From Jannaschia seohaensis (GTDB lineage: Bacteria > Pseudomonadota > Alphaproteobacteria > Rhodobacterales > Rhodobacteraceae): 64,000 nt of DNA. The position numbers and the translations under genes were made by a program. The notes under the pieces were generated by a model that saw only the letters and a program-made list of their open reading frames with translations, made no database searches and was not told the DNA's origin. The stretch lies in NCBI RefSeq assembly GCF_900116765.1, contig NZ_UETC01000001.1, positions 744,001 through 808,000 on the forward strand. The letters run 5' to 3'. Below, in pieces: positions 32,124 to 40,971 of this stretch; the stretch's first letter is position 1; the number at the start of each line of letters is the position of its first letter.

Positions 32124-34494
32124 GGGCGAACACCTTCACCATCTCCGCCGGCGGCATCCGCCACAGGCGCAGCGCCGGAAGCGCCGCCGCAAGCGCCGAG
32201 GCGATCAGCGTCCAGCCGCCCAGCGCAACCCAGCCCCCGGGGTCGGGCAGCAATGGCAGGCGCCAGCCGAAAGCCTGGACATTGACCACGGCCAGCAGAA
32301 CCCAGGCCAGCGCGATGCCGACCGGAACCGCGACCAGCGCCGTCAACAGGCCCAGCAGCACCGCGCGCCCCAGATCGGCCAGTGCCAGCTCTGCGCGGGT
32401 CAGGCCCAGCGCCCAGACCGGCGCGACCTGCGGCAGCCGCATCGTGCCCAGCGTCGTCAGCGACGCCCAGAGCGCGAACCCAGCCACCCCCAGCGTCAGC
32501 ACGTTCAGCGCCGCCGTCACCGCGAAGGTCCGTTCGAACACGTCGAGCGAGAATTGCTTGATCGTGGCCTGAGGAACGACCTGCTCCGCGCTCAGATCGA
32601 AGCGGTCGGCCAGGATATCGGCCAGGGCGTCGGCTTCGCCCGGGGCGATCCGGACGCCGAAGCGCAGACGCCGCGCCTCCGGGTAGGCCGCTTCGAAGGT
32701 CGCGAGCCCCAGGATCGCCTGGCCCCGCGTGTTGCCGTAATCGGAATAGACTCCGAGTACCGGCAGCGGGCCAGTCGCCGCCAGGGTCAGGCGCGTCCCC
32801 GGCCAAAGATCTTCCCGCCGGGCCAATTGCTCATTGACCAGCACGCCCTCGCCGGCGGCCAGCCGGTCCCAGACCTGCGGCAGGGCGTCCAGCAGGGGCC
32901 AGTTCTCGCGATAGGTGGAGTGGTCGGCGACGCCATAGACCTCGCCCGGCGCGCCCGCCAGATCGGCCTCTGCGGAGACGATGGGCAGGACGGCCTCGGT
33001 CCGGGGGGCGAGAAAGGCGGCGATCTCGTCGGCCTGCGCCTCGGATCTGGCCGTGACATAGAGCTCGGAGGCGAGGCGCTGGTCCAGCCAGCCTTCGAAG
33101 GTGGCGCGGAAGCTGCCCACCATCGTCCCCACACCGATATTGGCCGCCAGCGCCAGCAGCAGGGCCATCAGCGCCAGGCTCAGCCCCGGCACCTGCTGCC
33201 GCGTATCGGCCCAGAGCCATTGCGCGACCGCGCCCTTCGCGAGGGCGGTCCCGGCGTCCAGCACCGCCAGCAGCACGGGTGGCAACAGCAGCGCCGCCCC
33301 CAGGAGCAGCGCGCCCAACGTCGCGAACCCCGCGATCAGCCCGTCCCCGAGCGCTGCGATGAAGGCCGAGACGGCGAGCAGGCCCAGCCCGGCCCAGCCC
33401 TGCCGCGCGACCGTGCGGCGCTGCGCCCGCGCCCAGGCACGGGGCATGGCGGGCGCCAGGATCGGGAGGGTCGCGAGGCGGCGCAGGCTGGCCGCGCCCG
33501 CGACGGCCATCCCGAGCCCCGCCATGGCGAAGCCCGACAGCCACCAGAGCGGCGACAGCGTCAGCGACCCCGCCACCCCCGCGCCATAGAGCCCCGACAG
33601 CGTTGCCGCCACGCCGGGCAGGAGCGCGGCGGCGACGGCATAGCCCAGAACGACACCCAGCGTGCCCGAAACCAGCGTGAAGGCCAGCAACTCTCCGGCC
33701 AGCAGCCAGCCCAGCCGCCGCTGCGGCAGGCCCAGCGCGCGCAGCGTCCGGAACAGCGTGCGGCGCTGCTCGAAGGCGAGGCCGATCGTGGCGTGGACGA
33801 TGAACAGGCCGACCACGAAGGCCAGAAGGCCGAAGGCGGTCAGGTTCAGGTGGAAGCTGTCGGTCAGGCGGGCGAGGTCGCCATCGCTCTCGGGCCGCTC
33901 GACCCGGGCGCCGAGCGTCTCGGCCAGGGCCTCGGGCGTCCCCGGACCGCCATCGAAGAGCAGGCGGGTGATGCCCTCCGCACCCAGCCAGCGACGGGCC
34001 GCCGTCAGGTCCGCCATGACGAGACCGGGGGCCAGCCCCTCCAGCACGCGCCCCTCGGGCAGCGTGTCGGGCACGCGGGGCAGAGTGGCGGCGGCGGCGA
34101 ACACGAGCTCTCCGGCCAGGAAGGCGCGCAGCACGCCCGGATCGGACAGGTCGGGCATCACGCCGCCCGGCGTGGGCGGCAAGGTGAAGGGATCGATGCC
34201 ATAGAGCGTGAGGCCCGTGCCCGGCAGCCGGTCCTCCAGCACCGGCGAGACGATCCAGCCCCCCCGCCGGGCGGCGGCGAAATCGGCCAGGGTCAGATCG
34301 CCCTCCAGCCGTGGCAGCCGGTCCTGGCCCAGCGTCGCGGCGGCCTGATCGTAGCTCAGCCGCGCCTGCGCGTTGATCGCCTGCACCCCGGTCCAGAGTC
34401 CGGTGGCGAGCGCCAGCCCCACCACCAGCGTCAGCAGCTGCAAGGGATGCCGCCGCCAATGGGACCAGAGCGCCTGGAGCGCCGCGCGGGTCAT
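32113..34494 (-). CDS. ABC transporter permease, FtsX/MacB type, duplicated
   Basis: 793 aa. An N-terminal membrane helix (about 16-36) is followed by a periplasmic MacB-PCD-like region, then four helices (about 215-400), a central membrane block (about 400-460), a second periplasmic domain (about 460-650), and a C-terminal trio of helices (about 660-785), i.e. two FtsX units fused in one chain (as if AttF and AttG were joined). The ATG overlaps the stop of the ATPase gene by four bases. Type VII ABC systems of this sort use mechanotransmission at the inner membrane to release lipoproteins, lipids or small molecules rather than pumping them. Confidence 0.92.
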   Translation of the reverse strand: MTRAALQALWSHWRRHPLQLLTLVVGLALATGLWTGVQAINAQARLSYDQAAATLGQDRLPRLEGDLTLADFAAARRGGWIVSPVLEDRLPGTGLTLYGIDPFTLPPTPGGVMPDLSDPGVLRAFLAGELVFAAAATLPRVPDTLPEGRVLEGLAPGLVMADLTAARRWLGAEGITRLLFDGGPGTPEALAETLGARVERPESDGDLARLTDSFHLNLTAFGLLAFVVGLFIVHATIGLAFEQRRTLFRTLRALGLPQRRLGWLLAGELLAFTLVSGTLGVVLGYAVAAALLPGVAATLSGLYGAGVAGSLTLSPLWWLSGFAMAGLGMAVAGAASLRRLATLPILAPAMPRAWARAQRRTVARQGWAGLGLLAVSAFIAALGDGLIAGFATLGALLLGAALLLPPVLLAVLDAGTALAKGAVAQWLWADTRQQVPGLSLALMALLLALAANIGVGTMVGSFRATFEGWLDQRLASELYVTARSEAQADEIAAFLAPRTEAVLPIVSAEADLAGAPGEVYGVADHSTYRENWPLLDALPQVWDRLAAGEGVLVNEQLARREDLWPGTRLTLAATGPLPVLGVYSDYGNTRGQAILGLATFEAAYPEARRLRFGVRIAPGEADALADILADRFDLSAEQVVPQATIKQFSLDVFERTFAVTAALNVLTLGVAGFALWASLTTLGTMRLPQVAPVWALGLTRAELALADLGRAVLLGLLTALVAVPVGIALAWVLLAVVNVQAFGWRLPLLPDPGGWVALGGWTLIASALAAALPALRLWRMPPAEMVKVFAHER

Positions 34495-35147
34495 TCCACC
34501 TGCCCGGCGCGCAGATGCAGCCGCGCGTCGAGCCGGGCCGCCAGCCGCTCCGAATGGGTGACCATCAGAAACGCCGCCCCGCTCTCGGCCACCAACTCCA
34601 GCATCAGGTCCAGGACGGCCGCGCCGGTCGCCTCGTCGAGATTGCCGGTCGGCTCGTCGGCCAGGATCAGGTGGGGCCGCGCGGCCAGGACGCGGCCGAT
34701 GGCAACGCGCTGCTGCTGCCCGCCGGAGAGCTGCTCGGGGAACTTGGCGAGATGCGCGGCGAGGCCCAGACGCTCCGCCAGCGCCGCGTCGCGGTCGGGA
34801 TCGTCGCGGCCGGCGAGGCGGGCGTGGAAGGACAGGTTGTCGGCGACTGAAAGCGAGGGGATCAGGTTGAACTGCTGGAAGACGAGGCCCACCGTGTCCC
34901 GACGCATGGCCGCGCGGCCCGCATCGCTCTGCGCCGCGATGTCGCGGCCCTCGATCACGATCCGGCCCGCATCTGGCGCGTCGAGCCCGGCGCAGAGATG
35001 CAGCAGCGTCGACTTGCCCGATCCGCTCTCCCCGGTGAGGGCCAGCGTGCGTCCCGCCGCCAAGGAGAAAGAGACGCCGCGCAGCACCGGCACGGGGCCG
35101 TCTGCGGACGGGAAAGACTTCTGTAGGTTTTCGACGGTGAGCAGCAT
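34491..35147 (-). CDS. ABC transporter ATP-binding protein (LolD/MacB-type)
   Basis: 218 aa. Walker A GESGSGKST (about 37-45), Q-loop LVFQQFNLIPSLSV (about 89-102), signature LSGGQQQR (about 140-147), Walker B HLILADEPTGNLD (about 156-168) and switch His in MVTHSER. The short length and the DEPTGNLD stretch are typical for LolD/MacB-like subunits. It powers the duplicated FtsX-type permease encoded directly after it; the lipocalin-like protein and PNPOx-like protein complete the operon. Confidence 0.94.
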   Translation of the reverse strand: MLLTVENLQKSFPSADGPVPVLRGVSFSLAAGRTLALTGESGSGKSTLLHLCAGLDAPDAGRIVIEGRDIAAQSDAGRAAMRRDTVGLVFQQFNLIPSLSVADNLSFHARLAGRDDPDRDAALAERLGLAAHLAKFPEQLSGGQQQRVAIGRVLAARPHLILADEPTGNLDEATGAAVLDLMLELVAESGAAFLMVTHSERLAARLDARLHLRAGQVE

Positions 35148-35225
35148 CCCCGGCCTAGCTAGGGGCGCATCGCGGGATGACCAGCGCGACGCGACGCCTC
35201 TGGCCGGTCGCTGCCCGCCCCAGGC

Positions 35226-35960
35226 TCAGAGCGTGACGTCCGGCAGCGAGTGGAACGCCTGCCGCAGCGCGTCCGACCAGAGGTCCGAGATCATGCGCCA
35301 ATCGGGGTCGCTTTCTTGGATGCGGCGGCTGAAGCCCAGGCGCAGCGCGTCCTTCTCGATGATCTGCAGGTCGAGCGGCGTGCCGACGGAGAGGTTCGCG
35401 CGGATGGTCGAGTCGAAGCTGACCATCAGCAGCTTGACCGCCGTGGCGAAATCCATCGTCGGATCGTAGGCCCGGACCAGGATCGGCCGCCCGTATTTCG
35501 TCTCGCCGATCTGGAAGAAAGGCGTGTCTTCCTGCGCTTCCACGAAATTGCCTTCGGGGTAGATCATGAAGAGGCGGGGCGCGCTCGTGCCGATCTGACC
35601 GCCCAGGATGAGCGTCGCGCCGAAGGTCTTGGGCGTGCCGTCGACCAATTCCTGGTGCGATTCCGCGATGACGCCCTTGAGCGTATCGCCCACCATCTTG
35701 GCGGCCTGGAACATCGAAGGAACCGTCAGTAGCGACGGCTCCCGCTCGGTCGCCGCGAGATTGCGCTCGTTGAGCAGGGACACGACGGCCTGGGTCGTCG
35801 CGAGGTTGCCCGCGGTCATCAGGCACAGCACCCGCTCGCCCGGTTCTTCCCAGGTAAAGAGCTTGCGATAGGTGGAGATATTGTCGACCCCGGCATTGGT
35901 GCGGGTGTCGGACAGGAAGACGAGGCCGCGATCGAGTTGCAGGCCGACGCAATAGGTCAT
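35226..35960 (-). CDS. anbu: Anbu, ancestral proteasome-like beta subunit
   Basis: 244 aa. Start at the ATG giving MTYCVGLQLDRGLVFLSDTRTNAG; removal of Met exposes Thr as the N-terminal nucleophile, as in Anbu and other Ntn hydrolases, and the DTRTNAGVDNISTYRKL sequence is the Anbu signature (COG3484). The in-frame region upstream of 35960 is non-family sequence and rejected. Anbu forms an open-ring protease-like assembly of unknown substrate. In other genomes it clusters with circularly permuted ATP-grasp, alpha-E and transglutaminase genes; here those genes sit about 20 kb away (12.7-16.0 kb), so the association is dispersed. Not co-operonic with the upstream Hint gene, given a 316-bp gap. 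Confidence 0.92.
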   Translation of the reverse strand: MTYCVGLQLDRGLVFLSDTRTNAGVDNISTYRKLFTWEEPGERVLCLMTAGNLATTQAVVSLLNERNLAATEREPSLLTVPSMFQAAKMVGDTLKGVIAESHQELVDGTPKTFGATLILGGQIGTSAPRLFMIYPEGNFVEAQEDTPFFQIGETKYGRPILVRAYDPTMDFATAVKLLMVSFDSTIRANLSVGTPLDLQIIEKDALRLGFSRRIQESDPDWRMISDLWSDALRQAFHSLPDVTL

Positions 35961-36276
35961 GGAGCGTGTCCGAGTGGTTCTACACTGTCCGTCACGTGAA
36001 GCCGCCGACATGTCAAGCAAGGACCGCCGGACGCCAGGACCGGAGCGCGGGACCGGTTGCACCGCCGTCGCGGTTCCCTGCCCCTGTCCGAGGGGCGCTG
36101 CGATGGCCCGCCATCCGCCTGCCCGCGTGCCGGCCGAAGCGCTGACGGTCCGTCCCGCTCCGGCGGCGCGTCCCAGGCCGCCGGAGCGGATCGGCCAGGG
36201 GGCATGATTGGACACGCCGCCTGCGGCTTTGCTCCGATGGGCGCGGACGCCGGACCCGGCGGGCCATCGCGGCGGA
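35961..36276. other. Intergenic region between Hint gene and anbu
   Basis: 316 bp, strongly GC-rich, without a plausible gene on either strand. It should contain the anbu promoter. The 35961-35980 stretch resembles the 5' half of a class II tRNA (GGAG...CCGAGTGG) but no matching 3' half follows. Confidence 0.4.
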
Positions 36277-37254
36277 TCAGCGGCGGCCGCCCTCCGAACC
36301 GGCGCCCAGGCCCAGCCGGGCCAGCTCCGCCGAGGACGGCTCGACCCCCGGGTGGGGGGCGCTGGCGCCGGGGCGTTGCCGGGCGGTCAAGTCGGCCGCC
36401 AGATCCTCGCCCAGGCCGGCGAGCACCTCGGGCGTGACCAACAAGCTCTCGGCCGGGATGCCCTCGGCATAGATGATCTCGTGGGCGTCGAAGAGCAGAT
36501 GGAAATAATCGACATGGCCGCCGGCCGCGCGCCGGATGCCCGCGGCGTCCACCAGGTCGCGCGCGCGGACGAGAAGCTCGCCCTCGCGACCGCGATAGAG
36601 AAAGAGGCGGTGATCGGGCGACAGGACGAGATCCGCCTCGTTGCCCAGCGCCCCCTTGGCGATCACCACGGGCGCCAGCAGCCCTTCGGCCCGGACGGTC
36701 TGCCGCTCGATCCAGCGGATCGGCTGCGGGCCGTGGTCGCGGGTGAGGATGCGGTCGCCCTCGGCCAACTCCTCGACCGGGCGTTGCAGGCCCGATGCCA
36801 GGGTGATGCGCGTCCCCCGCGCGAAGCTGACGGAGGCGACCGAGGCCAGCTCGCCCGCGACGGGCTCCGACGCGATGAGGGTGTAGTCCTCCGTGGCGCA
36901 GAACGGGCCCAGCGGCAGCGCCAGCCGCAGCCCGCCGGTGGCCAGCACCAGCACCTCGACCGGCACGCCCCGCTCGCTCATCAGGCGGTGACGGGCCAGC
37001 GGGGTCACGGCCTTGCCCGGCTGGCCCAGCATGGAGCCCGGCGCGACCGTCACGCGGCCAGAGGCGCGCGACAGGATCAGCTCCGCCGCGCGGGCGTCCG
37101 GCTCCAGGCGGTAGACGTCGCCCGCCGCTACCTCCGTCAGGTCGCCGATCGCGTCCCCCATCAGCGCCCCGGTCTCGACCGTGAGCGCGGCGGCAGGGAA
37201 CACCTGACATCGGCTGAGCGCGGAGAGCGGCGTGTCGGGACGGAGAGAACTCAT
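36277..37254 (-). CDS. Hint-domain protein
   Basis: 325 aa. The N-terminal half (about 1-130) is a variable domain. About 139-290 is a Hint (hedgehog/intein-like) domain: SFARGTRITLASGLQRPVEE-LAEGDRILTRDHGPQPIRWI, then LVLSPDHRLFLYRG and YFHLLFDAHEIIYAEGIPAESLL. These are the two ends of a Hint_2 fold common in Rhodobacterales secreted or surface proteins. The residue aligned with the usual nucleophilic Cys at the start of the Hint domain is Ser here (ASVSFARGT), which would weaken or abolish autoprocessing. No signal peptide is visible. Function unknown. Confidence 0.82.
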   Translation of the reverse strand: MSSLRPDTPLSALSRCQVFPAAALTVETGALMGDAIGDLTEVAAGDVYRLEPDARAAELILSRASGRVTVAPGSMLGQPGKAVTPLARHRLMSERGVPVEVLVLATGGLRLALPLGPFCATEDYTLIASEPVAGELASVASVSFARGTRITLASGLQRPVEELAEGDRILTRDHGPQPIRWIERQTVRAEGLLAPVVIAKGALGNEADLVLSPDHRLFLYRGREGELLVRARDLVDAAGIRRAAGGHVDYFHLLFDAHEIIYAEGIPAESLLVTPEVLAGLGEDLAADLTARQRPGASAPHPGVEPSSAELARLGLGAGSEGGRR

Positions 37255-37393
37255 GAGACGAACGGTTCGACGAAAAGGGGGGCGGCCCGGACTGTCGCAT
37301 GGTCTTTGGCCGGAATCGCGGCAGGTGTGGGGCGGTGCTGGACTTTAGCCTGCGGAATGGTAGCGAAAGCCCGACGAAAAGGGGAGGACCGAG

Positions 37394-38173
37394 ATGGATC
37401 TGGGAATTTCGGGAAAGCGTGCGCTGGTCTGCGCCTCGTCCAAGGGGCTGGGCCTGGGTTGTGCGGAGGCGCTGGCGGCCGCGGGCGTGCATCTGGTGAT
37501 GAACGCGCGGGGCGCCGAGGCGCTGGAGGCCGCCGCGCAGGACATCCGCGGCCGCTACGGGGTCGAGGTCGCCACCGTCGCCTGCGACGTGACCACGCCC
37601 GAGGGGCAGGCGCAGGTGCTGGAGGCCGCGTCGGAGCCGGACATCCTGGTGACCAATGCGGGCGGCCCGCCGCCGGGGCTCTGGTCCGACTGGGACCGCG
37701 AGGACTTCATCGCCGCGCTCGACGCCAACATGCTGACGCCCATCGCGCTTATGAAGGCCTGCCTGCCTGCTATGCAGGCGCGCGGCTGGGGCCGCGTGGT
37801 CAACATCACCTCCCAGTCGGTCAAGGCGCCGATCCCGGCCCTGGGCCTCAGCAACGCGGCGCGGACGGGGCTCACGGGCTATGTCGCGGGCACCTCGCGG
37901 CAGGTCGCGCCCCAGGGCGTGACGATCAACAACCTGCTGCCCGGCATCCATGATACCGACCGGGCGGCCGCGCTCGACGGCGGTGTCAGCCGCCAGCAGA
38001 ACATCTCGGTCGACGCGGCCCGCGCGCAGCGCGAGGCCACGATCCCCGCCCGCCGCTATGGCACGCGCGAGGAGTTCGGGGCGGCCTGCGCCTTCCTCTG
38101 CTCGGTCCATGCGGGCTTCATCGTCGGGCAGAACTTGCTGGTGGATGGCGGCGCGACCAACGCGACGATCTGA
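37394..38173 (+). CDS. SDR family oxidoreductase with non-canonical active site
   Basis: 259 aa. Nucleotide-binding region ALVCASSKGLGLGCAEAL (about 10-27), NAGGPPPG (about 91-98), and C-terminal GQNLLVDGGATN. At the catalytic site the normal Y-x3-K is replaced: after NITSQSVKAPIPALG comes L-S-N-A-A-R, so Tyr is absent and Lys is Arg. This is the pattern of a known SDR subgroup annotated as 3-oxoacyl-ACP reductase-like (ALSN-x-x-R), so it probably reflects a distinct subfamily rather than damage. Substrate unknown. It converges on the TspO-like gene with a 3-bp gap. Confidence 0.85.
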   Translation: MDLGISGKRALVCASSKGLGLGCAEALAAAGVHLVMNARGAEALEAAAQDIRGRYGVEVATVACDVTTPEGQAQVLEAASEPDILVTNAGGPPPGLWSDWDREDFIAALDANMLTPIALMKACLPAMQARGWGRVVNITSQSVKAPIPALGLSNAARTGLTGYVAGTSRQVAPQGVTINNLLPGIHDTDRAAALDGGVSRQQNISVDAARAQREATIPARRYGTREEFGAACAFLCSVHAGFIVGQNLLVDGGATNATI

Positions 38174-38176
38174 GCG

Positions 38177-38887
38177 CTACCCGGCCCGGCGCTCGCGCCG
38201 GGCCACCCACAGCGTCAGCGCCGCGACGCCAAGCGCGGCGGCGGCGGCGAAGAAGCCCACCGGCGCCGCTCCGTTCTGCACAACGACCGCCACCAACGCC
38301 CAGACCACCGCCGCGCCATAGGCGGGCGAGGGCGCGCGCAGCGACACCGGGACCGCGATGGCGAGGCCCAGGCAGAGCGCCGCGATGGCCCAGCCCTCGG
38401 GCCCGAAGGGCGGCACGCCCCAGCCCGCCGCGACCAGCCCGATCGAGACCGCCGAGGCCGCCGTCAGCCAGCCGGCATAAAGCCCCAGCGCTTCACGCAG
38501 CCAAAGCCGATCCGCACGCGGACTGCGCAGCAGGGCCCAGACCGCCCCGCCCAGCATGATCCAGATCAGCCCCGTCGCCCAGAGCGGCGAGGCCAGCGCC
38601 ACCGGCAGCCAGACCGCGCCCACGGCGAGGCTGACCAGAAGCGCCCCGCGCGTCGCGTCCCAGGCCGAATCCCCGGCCCGGCGCCAGAGGCCATAGCCCG
38701 CCGACAGGATCAGCCACAGATAGATGACGCCCCAGATCGAGAAGGCATAACCCGCCGGCTGCACCGGCGGTTCTTCCATCGGTACGGGAAACTGGGAGGG
38801 CTCGTAGCCGCCAAAGCCCGGCACCAGCAGGGGCGAGGCGGCGAAGGCCAGGGTGGCGATCAGGATCAGGAGGGCGCGCAGCCGCAT
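38177..38887 (-). CDS. TspO/MBR-related membrane protein
   Basis: 236 aa with about seven hydrophobic stretches. The N-terminal part contains PAGYAFSIWGVIYLWLILS-AGYGLW (about 45-68), the W/Y-rich P-x-[GA]-x-x-F-x-[IV]-W-x-x-[IL]-Y motif of the TspO/tryptophan-rich sensory family; the protein is longer than classical TspO (about 160 aa), as in a recognised extended group. Ligand and function cannot be read from sequence; in Rhodobacter, TspO affects porphyrin-linked gene regulation. Single gene convergent with the SDR. Confidence 0.72.
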   Translation of the reverse strand: MRLRALLILIATLAFAASPLLVPGFGGYEPSQFPVPMEEPPVQPAGYAFSIWGVIYLWLILSAGYGLWRRAGDSAWDATRGALLVSLAVGAVWLPVALASPLWATGLIWIMLGGAVWALLRSPRADRLWLREALGLYAGWLTAASAVSIGLVAAGWGVPPFGPEGWAIAALCLGLAIAVPVSLRAPSPAYGAAVVWALVAVVVQNGAAPVGFFAAAAALGVAALTLWVARRERRAG

Positions 38888-39240
38888 GGTCGGGGCCTTT
38901 CGTGAGAGGGCGGAGAGGTGGGCCGGATGCGGGCGGCGTCAATGGCGAGACGGCTGCGAGAGGGGGCGCGCGGCCGCTTGGCGCCGCGCCTCGGCCTTCC
39001 GCCCCGCCCCGGCCTTCCGTCCCGAGGCCCGCACGATGGCTGGCCGGCACCGGCACGGCTTCGTGTCGCGGGGATTGGCCCCGGCAATCGCTGGCATTGG
39101 CGGCATGGCGACACCAGCCGGTCCGAGGAAGCGTCCCTGAGCGGGATGGCGGCCGACGCAAGACCGAGCCGGGCGACCTGCCGCCGTGGCGCGCGGGCGT
39201 CTTGCGGCGCCGCGATGGGGAACGCGGCGCCGCCCGAGCG
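38888..39240. other. 353-bp region between SBP and TspO-like genes
   Basis: No convincing gene. It carries the terminator-like hairpin next to the SBP stop and presumably the promoter of the TspO-like gene. Otherwise only GC-rich low-complexity sequence. Confidence 0.5.
39204..39233 (-). terminator. Hairpin terminator after the solute-binding protein gene
   Basis: A perfect 11-bp stem (GCGGCGCCGCG / CGCGGCGCCGC) with an 8-nt loop lies 7 bp beyond the SBP stop on the minus strand. There is no U-run, as often in high-GC genomes. Confidence 0.65.
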
Positions 39241-40698
39241 TCACTGGGTCCAGCTCACCCCGGTCAGGTCGTTGGCCTGGGTCGGCGCGTTCTCCCAGAG
39301 GCCCTCGATCCGGGCATCGGCGACGCCGGTCTTGGCCAGCTGGAAGAGATACGCGTTGACATAGTCGTCCGCGATCATGCGCTGGGCGTCCTTCAGCAGC
39401 TCCGAGCGCATCACCGGATCTGCCGTCGCCCCGATCTGGGTCATCAGCGCCTGGAACTCCGCATCGTCATACTGGAAGTAGTAATCCGGCCGGGCGTAGA
39501 TGTTGATGTCCGCGGGCTCGGTATGGCTGACGATGGTCAGATCGTAATCCTTGCCGCGGAACACCTGCTCCAGCCATTGCGCCCATTCCAGGTTCGAGAT
39601 CTCGGTCTCGATGCCCACCTCGCGCAGCTGGCTCGCCACGATCTCGCCGCCGCGGCGCGCATAGGCCGGGGGCGGCAGCATAAGGCGCAGCGTCAGGTCG
39701 GTCGCGCCCGCTTCCTCCAGCAGGGCGCGGGCGCGTTCGGGATCGTAGGCGGACTTGCCGGTCAGGTCGACATAGTCGGGGTTGTGGGGAGCGAAGTGGC
39801 TGCCGATGGGCGTGCCATAGCCGAACATGGCGCCGTCGATGATCGCCTGCCGGTCGATGGCGTGGCTGATCGCCTGCCGCACCTTCGGGTCGGTCAGCTC
39901 GGCATTGTTTATCGCGAGGATCGTCTCGCCCTCGGTTGAGCCGACGATGACGCTGAAGCGCGGGTCGGCCTCGAAGCTCGACAGCGTCTCGGGGGCGGGG
40001 AAGTTCGGGAAGGCGTCGATATCCCCCGCCATCATCGCCGCGAAGGCCGCGTTCGGGTCGGAGATGAACTTGAACGTCGCGCGCTCCAACGCGGGTGTCG
40101 CGCCCCAATAGTCGGGATAGGCCGCCAGCTCGACCCGATCGCCCTGCACCCAGTTGGTGACGGTGAAGGGGCCGGTGCCGACCGGCGCCGTGGCGTTGGT
40201 CTCGGCCGATTCCGGCGCGACGATGACCGCATCGCCCCAGGCGAGGTTGAAGCCCAGATTGCCGTTGGGCGCCGAGAGCGTGATGCGGACGGTCGTCGGG
40301 TCGACGGCCTCGACGCTGTCGATGCCCGAGAAGAGGGCCTTTTGGGCGTTGGTCGAATCCTCGGACCGCGCCCGGTCGAGCGTGAAGACCACGTCATCGG
40401 CATCCATCGTCGTGCCGTCATGGAAGGTGACGCCGTCACGCAGCGAGAAGGTCCAGACGGTGCCGTCCTCGGAGACGTCCCAGCTCTCGGCCAGGGCGGG
40501 CTGCACCGAGCCGTCGGGGCCGAAGCGGGTCAGGCCCTCGAAGACATTGGCATAGACGACCTCGTCGATGGCGGCGGCGGCGCCGCCGGTCGGGTCGAGA
40601 TTGGGCGGCTCCAGCTGCATGCCGATGGTGATGTCGGTCTGCTGCGCCAGGGCGGGACCGCTGACGAGTGCGAGGATCGCGGTGAGGCGTGCGAACAT
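39241..40698 (-). CDS. ABC transporter substrate-binding protein, peptide/nickel family 5
   Basis: 485 aa. The start ATG has GGGGAGA nine bases upstream; signal peptide MFARLTAILALVSGPALAQQ. SBP_bac_5 features: LEPPNLDPTGGAAAAIDEVVYANVFEGL (about 29-56), LAESWDVSEDGTVWTFSLRDGVTFHDGT and VRQAISHAIDRQAII. The family binds oligopeptides, nickel, opines and similar ligands in the periplasm. No permease or ATPase gene lies next to it, so it is an orphan SBP in this window. Ligand unknown. Confidence 0.9.
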   Translation of the reverse strand: MFARLTAILALVSGPALAQQTDITIGMQLEPPNLDPTGGAAAAIDEVVYANVFEGLTRFGPDGSVQPALAESWDVSEDGTVWTFSLRDGVTFHDGTTMDADDVVFTLDRARSEDSTNAQKALFSGIDSVEAVDPTTVRITLSAPNGNLGFNLAWGDAVIVAPESAETNATAPVGTGPFTVTNWVQGDRVELAAYPDYWGATPALERATFKFISDPNAAFAAMMAGDIDAFPNFPAPETLSSFEADPRFSVIVGSTEGETILAINNAELTDPKVRQAISHAIDRQAIIDGAMFGYGTPIGSHFAPHNPDYVDLTGKSAYDPERARALLEEAGATDLTLRLMLPPPAYARRGGEIVASQLREVGIETEISNLEWAQWLEQVFRGKDYDLTIVSHTEPADINIYARPDYYFQYDDAEFQALMTQIGATADPVMRSELLKDAQRMIADDYVNAYLFQLAKTGVADARIEGLWENAPTQANDLTGVSWTQ

Positions 40699-40971
40699 GT
40701 GTGTGACTCTCCCCTGTGTCCGGGAAAGCGTAAGCGGCGGTGCGGAATGGGGCAAGCCGTCCGGGCGCGGATGCGTCGACCCGAGACGGAGCGCGCGGCC
40801 GTCCTGAATGCCCTCGGGCGGGTCTCTGGCCAGGGGGCGCTGCCTTTTGTCCCGCCTTCCAGGCGCGCGTCGCCGGTGGGGGCCTGCGCCCCGCGGCCCC
40901 GGCTCCATGGGATACGCAACGCAAAGAGCCAGGCGCGATCCGCGCCGCTCCAGTAGCGGCGCGGCCGCGGG

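Noticed and set aside
31954-35469. Very long plus-strand open frame (1171 aa)
   Set aside because: It runs antisense across the lipocalin, permease and ATPase genes and into anbu, whose products have clear motifs; its Gln/Arg/Gly-rich product matches nothing recognisable.
35957-36000. tRNA-Ser/Leu-like 5' half (GGAGCGTGTCCGAGTGGTT)
   Set aside because: No anticodon stem, TPsiC arm or matching acceptor 3' strand follows, so it is a chance match at the anbu start.
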